A model generated the notes under the pieces. The model ran no database searches, had not been told where the DNA came from, and saw only the letters and a list, made by a program, of their open reading frames with translations. A DNA stretch of 64,000 nt from Ilyonectria destructans. Taxonomy: Eukaryota > Ascomycota > Sordariomycetes > Hypocreales > Nectriaceae. The DNA is taken from the NCBI GenBank assembly GCA_020740775.1, contig JAHEWK010000012.1:496001-560000 (forward strand), read 5' to 3'. Of this stretch, positions 11,148 to 22,990 are shown one piece after another. How positions within the stretch are numbered: position 1 is the stretch's first letter; the number at the start of each line of letters is the position of its first letter. A program made the translations under genes and the position numbers.

Positions 11148-13290
11148 ATGTCTCGACGGCCCTCATCGCCACTGGTGTCCGACTTGGACGAGGATGAAAT
11201 GACGTCCTCAACACTAACCTCTCCTGATGCTATGGTCTGGAGCCTCGTACCTCCAAGTCCTGCGGAAACCGAATTTCAGTCTCAAAAGACTTCAAGCTCG
11301 TTACTCGACCACGCCGGATCCAAAGAAGCGGTTTCGGTTGGCAAAGCGCCATACAACCGCGAACTAGAACTGCATGGGTTGTTGACGATCTACACGGATC
11401 TCAGTGCTATATTCGTACCACTGGCGCTTCTAGTGTTTGTGTCGATGGTTGTGTTCGCCAATGGCCGGCCCAGAGATCAATACTACGACGGATTTCAGGA
11501 TGTCATCACTATTGTAAGTTCTGTGGTTCATGGAAACCGGAATTGGGCCTGACAGATAAACCCAGCTCGCAACCATGTTTCCCATCATATTTGCATCGAT
11601 AATGGGTCGGCTCATGTACCAAATCGCCCGCTGGAAACTCGAGACAGGCGTTTCGTTGGGTACACTCGAACAGTTGATGGGAAGCCGAACCTTAGGATCT
11701 ACCTTCCTCACTCAATTTGAACTACGAGCTTTCAATGCTCTTAGCCTTACGCTACTACTAGCCTGGATATTCTCACCCCTTGGAGGTCAATCACTCTTGC
11801 GGCTCCTGGAGCTACAGTCACACCCTGTCGATTCCAGCATTACGTATTACGATGTTGAGTTCCCGACTTACTTCGCCGAAGAGAACATCAAGAATTCAGT
11901 TGGAGACTCAACATACGTCACTGCTCTTCTGACACCGGACTTAATCAGAAATGATACCATGGACATCTGGGGCAATGTTAAAATTCCCTTTCTCGAGTCA
12001 TACGGCGTTCCTAACGACTTCGAGTGGCAACATATTACTCCTGGCCAGAATTTGGAATATTCTGCCTTGGTGGGCATTCCGATAGCAAACATCTCAACGG
12101 GAAACACGACATTTGCTATAGAATCGAGCTACGTTCACCTTGAATGTACTCACCCGAAAAAAGCCGGTTCAGCCGGATCGTATGTGATAGCCACATATGA
12201 AACATTGTTCAATGCAACGGGAATAAACAGCACCAAAGAGCAATGGCCAGCCAATGGAACCTGGAATGGATTTCAACAAAATAGCTCACTGGACAGCGGT
12301 AATTGGAATCTCGCACTCGATCGGTTTGTGGACGAGATGTGGAGTACTGGCGATGATCAGCTTGATCCACTTGGCCATGATCCGCTTGGTCCATTACTGA
12401 TGAATCAGACGAATATAAAGGCAAAACCAGCAAATCTATTCTTTCAAGGACGATACATTGCCGCCCCGGGCACGGATCGTGGCGATCTTGGCGACATTGT
12501 CAAATCCAAATGCAAAGTCTTTCAAAAATATGTTCAATCCAAGATTAAATGTTCACGGATATCCCCCGAAACACGACAAAACTGCAGTGTGGTTGCTCAA
12601 CAGCCTTCCAAGAAGAAACATCTACCTGGATCAATATCCCATCTCTCCTTTCCATTGATATTTGAGAAAATCTCCCTCAATCTCCCCCAAGCTGCAGGAG
12701 ACTCGAAATCACGGAGCGACCTCTCTTTAAACTACATCAAGTACTCGTCTGCCTTTAAGACGATCACAGGTGGTACTGTGGGTTTAGAAGATATCGCTGC
12801 AAAAGTCTTTAGTTTCCGCTTGGGCCAACTTATTAACTCTTATCTTCTTGTCAACCAGATCCCAATGGACAACTTGATGGCCGGCAATGGTAACCTCCAT
12901 GCAGACTCCTCGGCTCACGAAACGGCAACAGCTAAGATACACGATTTGGCTAGATTCTACTACGTACCTCGATTGTGGGCAGCAATTTCATATATATCCT
13001 GTGTCGTTCTGCTAGTTAGCGGCGTTCTTAGCGTTGTATTCGCTCATTTAGCCATTGGACCGGAAGTGCTCGGTTTTGCCTCGACGGTGATACGTGACTC
13101 CCGTTACATGGACTTACACCCTGATATTGGAAGGATGAACGGGGTTGATATAGCATTTGTTCTCAAGGATCAGCGGGTTCGATATGGCTACACCCACCTC
13201 ACACGGAGACAAAGGCCGCTAGTTGGAGTTGGACGCCAGGAGGAAATCGGATTGATCAAGCCAAATCCCCGGAGAGAATCTGATGCATAG
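11148..13290 (+). CDS. Multi-pass fungal membrane protein of unknown function
   Basis: Two exons: 11148-11513 and 11566-13290, joined by a 52 nt phase-0 intron (GTAAGT donor, CCCAG acceptor), 696 residues. The ATG at 11148 has a good CACC context. Residues 1-75 are Ser-rich and cytosolic-looking. Hydrophobic helices lie at about 88-112 (LLTIYTDLSAIFVPLALLVF), 122-145 across the splice (LATMFPIIFASIMGRLMY) and 175-200 (LSLTLLLAWIFSPLGG). A long region with many N-x-S/T sites follows (about 205-590), so it is probably extracellular. A last helix sits near 610-640 (AAISYISCVVLLVSGVLSVV), then VLGFASTVIRDSRYMDL and a basic tail. The layout resembles the DUF3176-like class of fungal membrane proteins, but I cannot confirm the family. 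No transporter or receptor motif is seen. Confidence 0.8.
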
Positions 13291-14336
13291 ATGTGAGAAA
13301 CGTTATCTATGGATTATGAGGAATTTATGATGATGGAAAATAGCGAACGCGGGTAATGTTAGCGGGATGCCTCTAATAATGATGAAAACTGGCTCTCCTG
13401 ACTCAACTGAGCCTTAATGATAATGTCATTTCGTTCTGCGAAGCCTGTGACTGTCCCCTAACTTGCACCATTCTCTCATCCCTGTTGCATTCGTCACACC
13501 GGTCCACCAACTCACTAGGGCCTAGCATGCCGGCCTGCAGCGTCCCATAGCAACATAGGCTTGCTTGTCAGCCATGTAATGCTGGCATGAAGAAATTGTT
13601 TCTGTTTGCGAGCATGGAAAAATCCTCTGAAAGAGATACGTAGTCTGAATTATGTGAACGTGTCCTCTTAGCGCTTGGCATAGTAGCCTATTTGGAATTT
13701 CGGTGTCAGGTGGCAACCCAGTCATTGGCTTCATGGATGTATTCCCGGGACTTGCCATGCAATTCGACAATGAATCTTCAGCTGCGTATATTGACCTTAA
13801 ATCTACCGCTCTAAATCGATTTCCTTGTCTCTGCAAATGTACATAAATAGGGCGAGAATAGCACCCGAGATACCAACGTTTGACGGCTGTGATATCGTGT
13901 GTCCAGATGCCAACTTCCAGCTTCCAAGGATCAGAAGGGTTTTAAATAATAGTTAGCTTGAATGGGCGATAGCAGAGAGAAATGATGTGGTGGCAGTCTG
14001 GCCTCTGCACGAGTGATACAAGGGTAAATGCAGCCGGATGTTGTGTTGGTTGTGTCGGGTGGTTCGTGGCCAATTAAGTTGGTCGTTATTGCAAGGACCC
14101 TAGTCTCAGACGAATCGGAAGGCAGACGGAGAGACAAGAGAGGAGCAGATATCATATGATTCAGACCAGTGTCCACCGACCCTGCCGAAACCCTTGTCAG
14201 TCTGAATCGGGCCGTGGTGGTCTTAAAGACTCCGACCCCGCGAAGTTGAGGGGTAACAGGAAGTTTAGTTCGTGCACATAAAACAACTCAACCAGCAAGC
14301 GGACTCAGTAAATTTGAGAAAGGCGGTCGTGGTATC
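13291..14336. other. Intergenic region
   Basis: No gene is supported. It holds the 3' flank of the membrane protein and the presumed promoter of the methyltransferase. Only short frames without domains occur. Confidence 0.5.
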
Positions 14337-15770
14337 ATGACAACTGAAGACCTGAACCCTGTCGTGGTGCCTGATGACGAGGTTCATTCACCCGCCCTAT
14401 CAATTGACGATACACTGACTCTCCACTCAGGTCGTGGATGACGGGGACTCCTCAATTGGTGATGTATGGATCCTCCTCGCCTGTTCGTTGAAAATTGGAG
14501 CGAAAGATGGCTCATTGTGTTTTCATTTGCTGCAGGATGCCGAATCTTCAACCCAAAGCTTGTCAAGCTCCATTCTTGACTACCGTCGCGAAAACGGACG
14601 GACGTATCATCGATTCAAAGAAGGAAGTGAGTTGATTGCTTCTCCCAAAAGTTTGCGAAGTCCATTGCCATCACTGACAGAGCGCAGAGTACAGTCTTCC
14701 CAACGACGCCCAGGAAAATGAGAGGCTAGGTATGACTACAAGGCTGGCAACTCTGCGCTTCATGCTTACTTTATGTAGATCTACAGCATCATCTTTTCCT
14801 TCTTACGTTCCACAACAAACTGGGTCTATCGCCGCCAAACGGCTCCGAATGGAAAGCCAAGCGAGTACTGGACTTGGGCACTGGCACAGGAATCTGGGCT
14901 ATGGACTACGGAGATGAGCATACAGAGTCAACGGTACGAAATCCTATTCCTACATCAAGCGCATATGCTGAACGAATTATAGGTCGTCGGAGTCGATCTG
15001 TCGCCCATTCAGCCGGACTTGTATGCATCTAGTCATCTCAAGTCCGCCCATCCCTAGAAGCTAACGAAACCTCAGTGTTCCACCGAATGTCGAGTTTCAC
15101 ATTGACGACATTGATGAGGAATGGACATACTCCCAGCCATTTGACTATATCCATAGCAGGATGATGAACTTTAGCATCCAGGACTGGCCAGAGTATCTCC
15201 GCAAAATCTACGAGTAAGTCAAGCCTTAAGCCTCATATATATTTACGAGCGCCCCTAACTTGTGTAGCAATTTGACACCTGGCGGCTACGTTGAGCTGCA
15301 AGAAGTGGGAGTCTTTGCCATGTCCGACGATGATACCCTTAAGGATGACCACGACTTGGCGAAGTGCTTCAAGCTCCTAGATGAAGCTTCCATCAAGCAC
15401 GGCCGCGCATATCATGCTATTGACAAGTTTAAAGAAACCATGATTGAGGCCGGGTTCGTCGATGTTGTTGAGTCACGGTTTCTATGGCCAACGAACGCCT
15501 GGCCAAAGGACAAGAAACACAAGGAGCTTGGACTATGGAACAACGAGAACATGTCCATTGCTCTAGAATCACTCACCATGGCGGCCTTCACAAGGGCCCA
15601 TGGTTGGACTCGCGACGAGGTGACTCTATTTTTAACTGGAGTGAGGAAAGACATGAACAACTTGAGTATCCATGCGTACTGGCCGATGTATGATCCCCCC
15701 ACCCCGTGTCGTTTTGTTCTGAGCTAATGATCATAGCTACTCAATTTATGGAAGGAGACCCGAGACTTAA
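14337..15770 (+). CDS. LaeA-like SAM-dependent methyltransferase
   Basis: Nine exons. Exons 2-9 are 14431-14463, 14536-14626, 14688-14729, 14779-14933, 14983-15020, 15076-15213, 15268-15687 and 15737-15770, and their phases close exactly to a TAA at 15768. Exon 1 (ATG 14337 to about 14366) is less certain. The protein is about 326 residues. It opens with an acidic DDGDSSIGDDAESST segment, then SSILDYRRENGRTYHRF, SLPND and LDLQHHLFLLTF, all hallmarks of the fungal LaeA-like (TAM-domain) family. SAM motif I is VLDLGTGTGIWAMDYG, followed by VVGVDLSPIQP and later NLTPGGYVELQE. The end is IHAYWPIYSIYGRRPET. LaeA itself is a nuclear regulator of secondary metabolism, but most paralogues act as pathway enzymes or are unstudied. 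Its neighbours (lyase, transporter, regulator) make a pathway role plausible. Confidence 0.85.
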
Positions 15771-16150
15771 GCTCATGAATAGGGATACACTCCAGGTAGT
15801 GGCTTCTTGTCAAAATATCTCGAATTCGTATTCGATTTTGACGTCTAAAACACCAATTGGCTCAAACAGCCTCCCGGAAGTTATCCACAATGTCTGATTC
15901 TGCAATTTGAGGGAGGTATTTTACTTATGTCTGCCTTGAGACAATCTGGACACCTGAACCAGCCACTCTTGCGGTGCATATTGTAAAATGCAAACTGGAT
16001 TTCTTCCGTCAAGTCTTCGCTGTTGTCTTTTTAGCAAACACATTCTATGCCCCCGTATCACGTGTTTATGATTGAGAAAGTTAATCAATATTTCTAAGAT
16101 GATATTGCAGCCAGTGCAGATAGTCCAGCCCTGCCACTAGTAATATGCAC
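15771..16150. other. Convergent 3' intergenic region
   Basis: Lies between the 3' ends of the methyltransferase and the lyase. It is AT-rich; a CACGTG hexamer occurs at 16059-16064. No gene is seen. Confidence 0.5.
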
Positions 16151-17325
16151 CTAGGAATGTCCATTGGTCCGACTGCCATCGTCGAACTTGTATCCCTCCT
16201 CCAATTCCCAATACTTATTGAAGCCGACGCCTTCGCAGACCTCACTGTACGAGAGAATCATAGGCGGTGCCCCAACAGTCATGCTCTGTTTGAGAGCCTC
16301 TAGTGTTTCTCGGATGCTCTTCAACTTGGCTGCAACAAGAGTCCAGGGATATGCGACCGCACAAAAGCCCAACTCAGCGAGATCCTTGGCTGACAGGTTT
16401 TCTGTCTTGCCACCCTCGATGACTGTAACCCGAGTTAGCGTCTTGTAAAAACATTCAAGGGATTGGTCTCTGGTGAGGAGAAACTGTATGAATGGAGAAC
16501 TCACTGTTGGCAAAAGTAGGAATGCCGACTTCTTCCACACACTTCCGCATAGCCTCTCTGTCAGGGAGCGCCTCGACGAAGACAGCATCAACACCAATCC
16601 TCTTAAACTCCTTGGCACGTGTCATAGCCTCCTCCCATCCGTGGATAAGGGCGTCGGTTCGAGCAAGGACAAAAATATCCTTTCCTTGATCGCGGGCATC
16701 ACATGCTGCTTGAATGCGGGCGTATGCCTCCCCCCGAGACACCACAGCTTTTCCCTTAGTGTGGCCGCATCCTATAAGCCATTTGTGTTAGTCTGGAAAT
16801 AACGTTTTTGACCGAAGGAGAAGACATACGCTTAGGCCAAGTCTGGTCTTCAATCATGATGCCAGCCGCACCGGCGTGCGCGAAGCTCTCTACTGTCCTC
16901 CTGACATTCAGAGGACTGCCGTAGCCAGTATCTCCATCGGCCATGACAGGGATCGATACCTGTCGGACCGATTCCTGGATCTTGTCGCACACCTCCGCCA
17001 TTGCGATGTATCCAGTGTCAGGCAGGCCGTACGCGCTAGCTACAGAATAGCCAGCGAGGAAAACCATTGGGAACCCAGCTTCCTCGACCAAGCGAGATGA
17101 CAATCCGTCGTAGCTGCAGCAGTGGGCGAGGATTTTGGTAGGATCTTGGTGTGCCTCCAGCATCATAGTCCGGAGACGGGCCGCCTGGATCGAGGGGATT
17201 TTGCCGCGGACATTGGTGATGGTGGTAGTCAGGTCCTCATTCTGGCCTGGCTTGCCCTGCTTCTGAACCAATGCTGGCTCGAACTTGAAAGGGTAGGGGG
17301 TAGTGTTGACGATGGACTTGGACAT
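16151..17325 (-). CDS. Isocitrate lyase/PEP mutase-superfamily lyase
   Basis: Three exons on the minus strand: 17325-16830, 16771-16505 and 16422-16151, with 58 and 82 nt introns; the frame closes to 344 residues. The fold is the ICL/PEPM barrel. It shows LAGYSVASAYGLPDTGY (about 92-108), the metal/substrate loop MADGDTGYGSPLNV, the active-site loop IEDQTWPKRCGH, FVLARTDAL, and IIEGGKTENLS near the end. KRCGH carries the catalytic cysteine of C-C bond lyases such as 2-methylisocitrate lyase, so this is a lyase and not a phosphonate-forming mutase (which has EDKxxxxxNS). Substrate is not decided: 2-methylisocitrate, dimethylmalate, oxaloacetate or a related acid are possible. No clear mitochondrial signal; the start has a short N-terminal extension. 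It is divergent from the MFS transporter and has a TATA-like box at 17451. Confidence 0.88.
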
Positions 17326-17450
17326 TTTGGCAGGAAGTGATATGCGTGATGGGGTGGGTATGGGCTTGATCTGACTTTGCTCAGGTTATCTTGTTGCTGC
17401 TTGTTTTGTTTCTTGTGATTATCCTGCTCGTAACTGTCGGCGGAGATGCT

Positions 17451-17458
17451 TTATATAA
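17451..17458 (-). promoter_or_regulatory. TATA-like box for the lyase gene
   Basis: TTATATAA, self-complementary, 126 bp upstream of the lyase start codon and on the lyase side of the palindromes. Confidence 0.5.
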
Positions 17459-17502
17459 CACTCTCTGTTCATCTCATGTAGTCGTGAGTCCGGGGAAGCG
17501 TG

Positions 17503-17519
17503 TATCCGGACTTCGGATA
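17503..17519. promoter_or_regulatory. Perfect palindrome, CCG-N5-CGG type
   Basis: TATCCG GACTT CGGATA: six-base perfect arms around a five-base spacer, giving everted CGG triplets. Zn(II)2Cys6 dimers bind such paired triplets with a set spacing. The likely partner is the Zn(II)2Cys6 gene at 20.3 kb, but that is inference. Confidence 0.55.
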
Positions 17520-17555
17520 TTGCAGGAAAGTGACGGAAAGTGACGATATCTCGAT

Positions 17556-17566
17556 CTCGGACCGAG
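17556..17566. promoter_or_regulatory. Inverted repeat CTCGG-A-CCGAG
   Basis: Perfect five-base arms with a one-base spacer (CGG-N1-CCG), 36 bp from the longer palindrome in the same divergent promoter. Confidence 0.4.
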
Positions 17567-17963
17567 CTACCGAGCCGGCCGGGAAACACAGCGCGCTAAC
17601 GTAGGTTGATCTGGGGATTGGCGGGGCCCCGCAATCTGCTTTCAGAGCACTACCCCAGGGGACCCATTCCGGGGTGACTTGTGCATGCAAGATGTTTGGG
17701 CACGGAGGTTCATGATCGTCTCCTGATCGTGGCCCCGGAGACAGGAAATCTCGGCCACTGACGGGGACTATGGCCCGCGCTACGCGAACATAAAATCTAT
17801 CCAAAACCCCAGCTCGACTCACCGATCAGATCCCCATCCTGCTCTCCATTCCTAGAGTTGATTCAGGTCTCAACGTTAAACTACTGCTTAAGTAGTGGCC
17901 CTGACTCCTTTTCATTGTCACCACGTATCCGTCTGTTCTCTCGTCTGAGACTCCTTTCCCCAA

Positions 17964-19746
17964 ATGGACCAACAAGACGATGACCGCAAGATGTCTCTAA
18001 AGGCTGAACAGCTTGAGGACATAGCTGGTATTGACGAGCCTCGTCATGTTGCAGTCTCAGCTGAGACCAATGCTCGAATCCGATGGATCGTATGTCTCCC
18101 TATACCAACTCCAATAGCCAATCCCATCTCAGTCTTTCTAACACATCTACTATCTAGTTCGACACGCGCCTTCTTCCGATCGTATGCTGTCTCTATGTCC
18201 TCTCCTACCTGGACCGCGGAAATATCGGCAACGCCAAAGCGGCCGGTGCCAAAGATGACCTCGGGTTAAGTGACGCAGACTGGTCCTGGGTACTCAACTC
18301 GTTCTACATCTGCTATGTCGCCTTCGAATGGACCAACCTGTTTTGGAAGATCCTCCCTGCAAGCAAATACGTTTCAGTTCTTTGCATCCTGTAAGCTCGT
18401 CTCCCATTATCCTTCGCGACCTGGCTTTGGATTTTACATACAAAAGTCGGCCTTGAGTCTTCACAAGTGCTAATTATTCACTTTCGCAAATTAGTTGGGG
18501 TACTGCAGCAATGGCCTCCGGAGCTGCCAAGAAGCTAGCGCATATCATTGCCACAAGATCCCTCCTCGGTATTTTCGAGGCTGCATTTGGTGCTGGCGCT
18601 CCATATTTCTTATCCATGTTCTACCGTCGCGAAGAACTTGGATTCCGCGTCTCGCTACTGCTTGGAATGGCCCCTTTGGCGAATTGCTTCGCTTCCGCGT
18701 TGGCATACGGCATCACACACATTAGTGGATCCCTGGAGCCATGGAGGTATCTCTTCATTATTGGTACGTTTGTACCTTCGGCGTTTGCTAGTTTGCTTAT
18801 GCGTTTTCACATTTCTTCGTTTCCCCGCTGACTCGAAATGCTTCTCTAGAGGGCGCCCCAACGGTTCTATTCGCTAGTGTGACCTGGTTCTTCCTTGCCG
18901 ACTCGCCTGGAAGTGCCAAGTATCTTTCAGAAGAAGATGCGACCTTCGCTGTGGAGCGGCTCCAGGTCCATGACCGCACCAAGAAATCGGGCGTTCAATG
19001 GAAGCAGATCTTTGCTGGGATGACAGACTATCAGAATTACGTGCACACGATCATCCATTTCTGCTGCAACTATTCTTTCGCCGGCCTGTCTAATTTCCTG
19101 CCGACGATTGTGGCCGACATGGGATTTTCTTCCGTCACCGCGCAAGGGCTGACTGCGCCGCCGTACCTGGTGGCTTTCATCTGCTGCGTGGCGGCTGCTG
19201 TGGTCAGCGATCGGTTTGGGAAGAGAGGATACATTGTGAGCGGCTGCTCCCTCATCGGCTTCGTTGGGTATCTTATTCTCGTCCTCATCAAAGATGAGTC
19301 CAAGATTGCGCCGCGTTACTTGGGCACGTTCCTTGCGGCTTGTGGCGTCTTCCCTGCGCTCTGTATCAACATCACCTGGTTGCTCAACAATCAGGGAGGC
19401 GACTCCAAGAGAGGCGCTGGGTTGGCGATCCTGGCGACCTTTGGCCAATGCTCATCTTTTGTCAGCAGTGTCGTATATCCCAGTTCCGACGGGTAAGTTT
19501 GGCGGTGCCATTAACTGTCTCAGGATCGAAGCTGATGCTCTTTCATTTAGACCGTTCTATACTCGAGGCTGTACCATCGGCTGCGTCCTCACCGGACTCA
19601 TTAGTATCCTTTCGTTAGGCCTGCATTTCGCGCTGGAAAGGGAGAATAAGAGGAGGGACCGCGAATTCGGACCCGTTGACAGCCAAATGGCGATTGATGT
19701 TACGGAGCAGGGTGATAAGCACAAGAACTTCCGTTACTTGACCTAA
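17964..19746 (+). CDS. MFS transporter, allantoate permease (Dal5/ACS) type
   Basis: Five exons: 17964-18089, 18158-18390, 18495-18763, 18850-19492 and 19551-19746; the frame closes to 488 residues. The first membrane segment carries YVLSYLDRGNIGNAKAAG, the signature of the anion:cation symporter (Dal5, Tna1, Liz1) family. TM2-TM6 follow, with FRVSLLLGMAPLANCFASAL, then a cytosolic loop with ERLQVHDRTKKSGVQWKQIF, and six more helices in the second half (e.g. YIVSGCSLIGFVGYLILVLI). The end, HKNFRYLT, is typical of the family. Known substrates are carboxylates, allantoate, nicotinate, vitamins and dipeptides. Placed head to head with the lyase, it may import that enzyme's substrate. The plasma-membrane location is inferred from the family. 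Confidence 0.9.
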
Positions 19747-20334
19747 GTTGCACAAGTCACTCGGGGCTGCCTCGTACGCTGCCAATTGATAGGGCAAGAC
19801 CTGGTCCTAGAGAACTAGCCGGGGTTGGGTTTGAAGCCATTCATGTTTAACCCACGGTGAAATTTGATGCTATGATGGAGGCCTCGCCTGGATGCATTGT
19901 GTAGCTTAGCTTGAGTAGGACGTTTGGTATCTTTCTAGTTGTGATTATTAGTTGATAATGCCTTTTTTACAACCCTTGCATCTGCTCTCCACTCCCGACA
20001 CGTACCCACAGTAGAATGATGTGAGTAGAAGTATCTACCCTGCTCGGAAGCTGGCCAGTGGCAATCCAACATTGTCAGCAGCGTGATGACTGGTCGTTCC
20101 CTTAGGCCTTGAGACAATAATAGCGTCGTGTTAAACTTGCGGGGAAGGCGGGGATGGTGGAAACGGCAAGGTCTTTCCGTGGTTAGTGTACGGAGTAAAG
20201 CAACAAATACCCATCACCATCCGCTACTTTCCGGCCGGATCCTCACACAATCCAACCTCCAAAAAACAACTGTCTATTGCTACGCCGGATCCGCCACAGC
20301 TCCCCCGGGCCTTGCTTCCAGCTTTCCACTGTTG
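19747..20334. other. Intergenic region before the regulator gene
   Basis: 3' flank of the transporter and promoter/leader of the Zn(II)2Cys6 gene. CCGGA and CGGAT triplet-bearing motifs occur at 20231 and 20286. No other gene is seen. Confidence 0.5.
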
Positions 20335-22990
20335 ATGACTCCACCTCCGTGCATGGACAGCCAAGGCCAGTCCCAGGCCCAGCCCACACGGACGGCGCGC
20401 ACCGAAGCCTCCGCCCATCATGGCCGCCGCGTTAGGGACTTCCGTCGGGTTTACAAAGCCTGTGAACTGTGCCGGAGAAAGAAGATTCGATGTGTCGTCG
20501 AGGGGCCTGGATCGTCTTGTCTGAGATGTCTGAGGGAGTTGACGGAGTGCGTATTCAGCCCCGAGAGGTCGCATCAAAAACGCAGTACTGGCGCCCGACC
20601 CTCCGCCCCGTCGTTTCATGACGCAGGTAAGTACTGGTCTCCGTAGTTGGAAGCTCTACGACTAGGAGGCATATGTTGATACATCCAAGACTGCAACTCG
20701 ATTAGTACCACGTCGTCGCCTCCCCTGCTACCACGCCAGGCCGACACGCCTGTCCAGGAGCAACTGCCGGTACTCCATGACAATGATGGCTTCAGTCTAC
20801 CACCCCAGTATGACGTCCAAGGTGAATCTGTGCTGCAAAGGACTGGCCCAGAGCCTTCATTGCCGGGTCCTATGCACACGCGCAATGTCCCCGTGGGAGG
20901 CGGAGGTGATCTTACCGATTCTGTTATGAGAACCCTGGTTTCCAATGGTAACGACGCCATGAGGCTGCTCTTCCAGGCCGCCACTGAGCATTCCCGAACC
21001 GACGGCGAAACACTCAGTAACGGGCAGCCTGCCTCTCGAACCTTGGCCGTTGCAGCTCCTAGCACAACATCGCCCGAGAATATCCCGTCCGTGGCAACAA
21101 CCGGCCCCATTTACTTCTCACCGGCCACTCCTGATGTCTTGAAAGTATGGCGTGCGTTTCGGTTTGCCAGGATGGGTTGGTTCACTGCTGAAGAAGCCAT
21201 AACGTACATTGATTTGTAAGTCGCCCTCCCAAACCCTCCTCGAGTCAACTCTGGTATGTCTAGGACTGAATGGTGGTTGGTCCTCGTCTAGATTCGCTCA
21301 GAACTTGGCACCTCTGTCTCCTGTATCTAGAGACTTTGATTTGAGCCACAGCTCTCATTTTAAGCTCATTACCCAGGAGCCACTCCTTTGCTCTGTCATC
21401 CTTATGATTTCTACTCGCTACCACCTCCTACCGGGATCTGGCGGGATCGCTCGAAATACCCTCCTCCATCACCGCCTTTGGGAGCACTGCCAGCACCTTG
21501 TCATGAGAATCATGTTCGGTCAGGAAAAACGCTCCAAGGCAAAGACGAGGACCAGGGGTTCTATCGAAGCCCTCTTGCTTATGATCGAGTGGCATCCACG
21601 CGCAATCCACTTCCCTCCGGCTTCCGATGGATGGGATTCCTCTCTCATTATCAGCGCCTCAGACCCGCGTGATGACGAATTTGGAAACCAAGCAGACGTC
21701 ACTGAAGATAGCGAGGCTAGGTGGCTAGGGGGTGTCGTTGCTCCTGCTAAGACGGCTGATCGCATGGCTTGGATGTTCTTGGGGTGCGCTCAGTCTCTCG
21801 CCCTTGAGCTAGGACTTTGCGACGTTGGAGGCAAGGTCGATCAACCTGCCACCGCATCACAACCTCTAGGCTTGCAAGCCCAAAAATCTCGGCTTTGTGA
21901 ATTACTCTACATATTCATGGAGCAGCATTCGAGCCGGCTAGGTTGCCCTTCAATGGTCCCTGCTGCACTGACAAGACTACTATCCGAGCCGTCGGGAACT
22001 GGCGGGGAGGATTCGACCATGATGACGGCGTGGCTAGACTTGACGAACTTGCTACGAACCATCACCGACGTGTTGTTTCCATCCGCAACAGGAATACGAG
22101 AACTCCTTGGGGGTTGTAGATACGTCAACATCATCAAGCACTTTCAACAACAATTATTGAGTTGGAAGATTACTCACCTTCGCCTAGATAGTAAGTGCAT
22201 CGATACTGCTTTCTTGAAGCCATTAACCATCCCCTGGTCATTCTATTGGACTAATTTCATATGCTATTCAGAGCTTTCGCCAACCTCTTTTGAGGTCCTT
22301 TCTATCGAGTATAACCACCTTCGCGCCTTCATGAATTCTCTCGGTATCCAAGCGGTGGTCGACCGAGTCCTTGGCAGAAGGCCACCTGATGCGACCGACA
22401 CCGAGATCCTACAATCTTCCATCACCGCAACTGATTATTCTTTCATCAAGGAGGTCATCGACGGCTCCTGCCAGACCTTAGAATCGGTCAATCGGCTCTT
22501 CGACGCTGGCACACTCCGTTATTCCCCGGTTAGGATATTTCTTCGGATCATCACGGCCTCGATCTTCCTCTTGAAGGCTTTGAGTTTAGGAACTCGAACT
22601 GCGGATTTGGAATCCTCTCTAGCCATCCTGGAGAGGAGTATCGAAGCCCTCAGAGCCAGCAGTCTAGACGAGATGCACCTGGCGGCTCGGTACGGTGAGT
22701 TGCTTGCTTTGCATCTGGCCAAATTCAGACAAGGCATGGTTCCAGCATCGGTCCCCCGAGGGATTCCTACGATGGATACAAATGGCAGGTGGGAGTTTGG
22801 GATCGGGGGACATTCCCAACAGCTTGGAGAGGGCTTGGGTGAAATTTCGTCCTTTGATACGGTAGATGATTGGCTCGCATTGCCTTTTGATGCTAGCATC
22901 GCACCTTTCGGGTTTTCAGGCGATGTTACGGATCTTCCAGATCTAGATGACCGCTCGTGGGACTTACTTTGGAACCTGCCGAATGTATAA
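20335..22990 (+). CDS. Zn(II)2Cys6 fungal transcription factor
   Basis: Four exons: 20335-20626, 20690-21215, 21292-22190 and 22272-22990; about 811 residues. The start is the ATG at 20335 or the one at 20353. The binuclear zinc cluster has cysteines 43, 46, 53, 62, 65 and 72 (C-x2-C-x6-C-x8-C-x2-C-x6-C) in KACELCRRKKIRCVV, preceded by a basic arm. A Gly/Ser-rich linker follows, then ARMGWFTAEEAITYID and FAQNLAPLSPV, which open the fungal middle homology region, and LLCSVILMISTRYH. The C-terminus is acidic (DLPDLDDRSWDLLWNL) and looks like an activation domain. The third intron (22191-22271) is 81 nt without in-frame stop, so keeping it adds 27 residues. It lies downstream of the transporter and is the natural candidate to control the lyase/transporter promoter. 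Confidence 0.88.

Larger units (their letters stand above)
17326..17963. promoter_or_regulatory. Bidirectional promoter of lyase and MFS transporter
   Basis: This 638 bp stretch separates two divergent start codons. It contains a TTATATAA box 126 bp before the lyase ATG, a perfect 17 bp palindrome with CCG-N5-CGG (17503-17519) and a CGG-N1-CCG inverted repeat (17556-17566). Both repeats have the form of Zn(II)2Cys6 dimer sites. I infer joint control of the two genes. Confidence 0.6.

Noticed and set aside
16151..17325. Reading the lyase as a PEP mutase of phosphonate biosynthesis
   Set aside because: The active-site loop is WPKRCGH, not EDKxxxxxNS, and no phosphonopyruvate decarboxylase is nearby.
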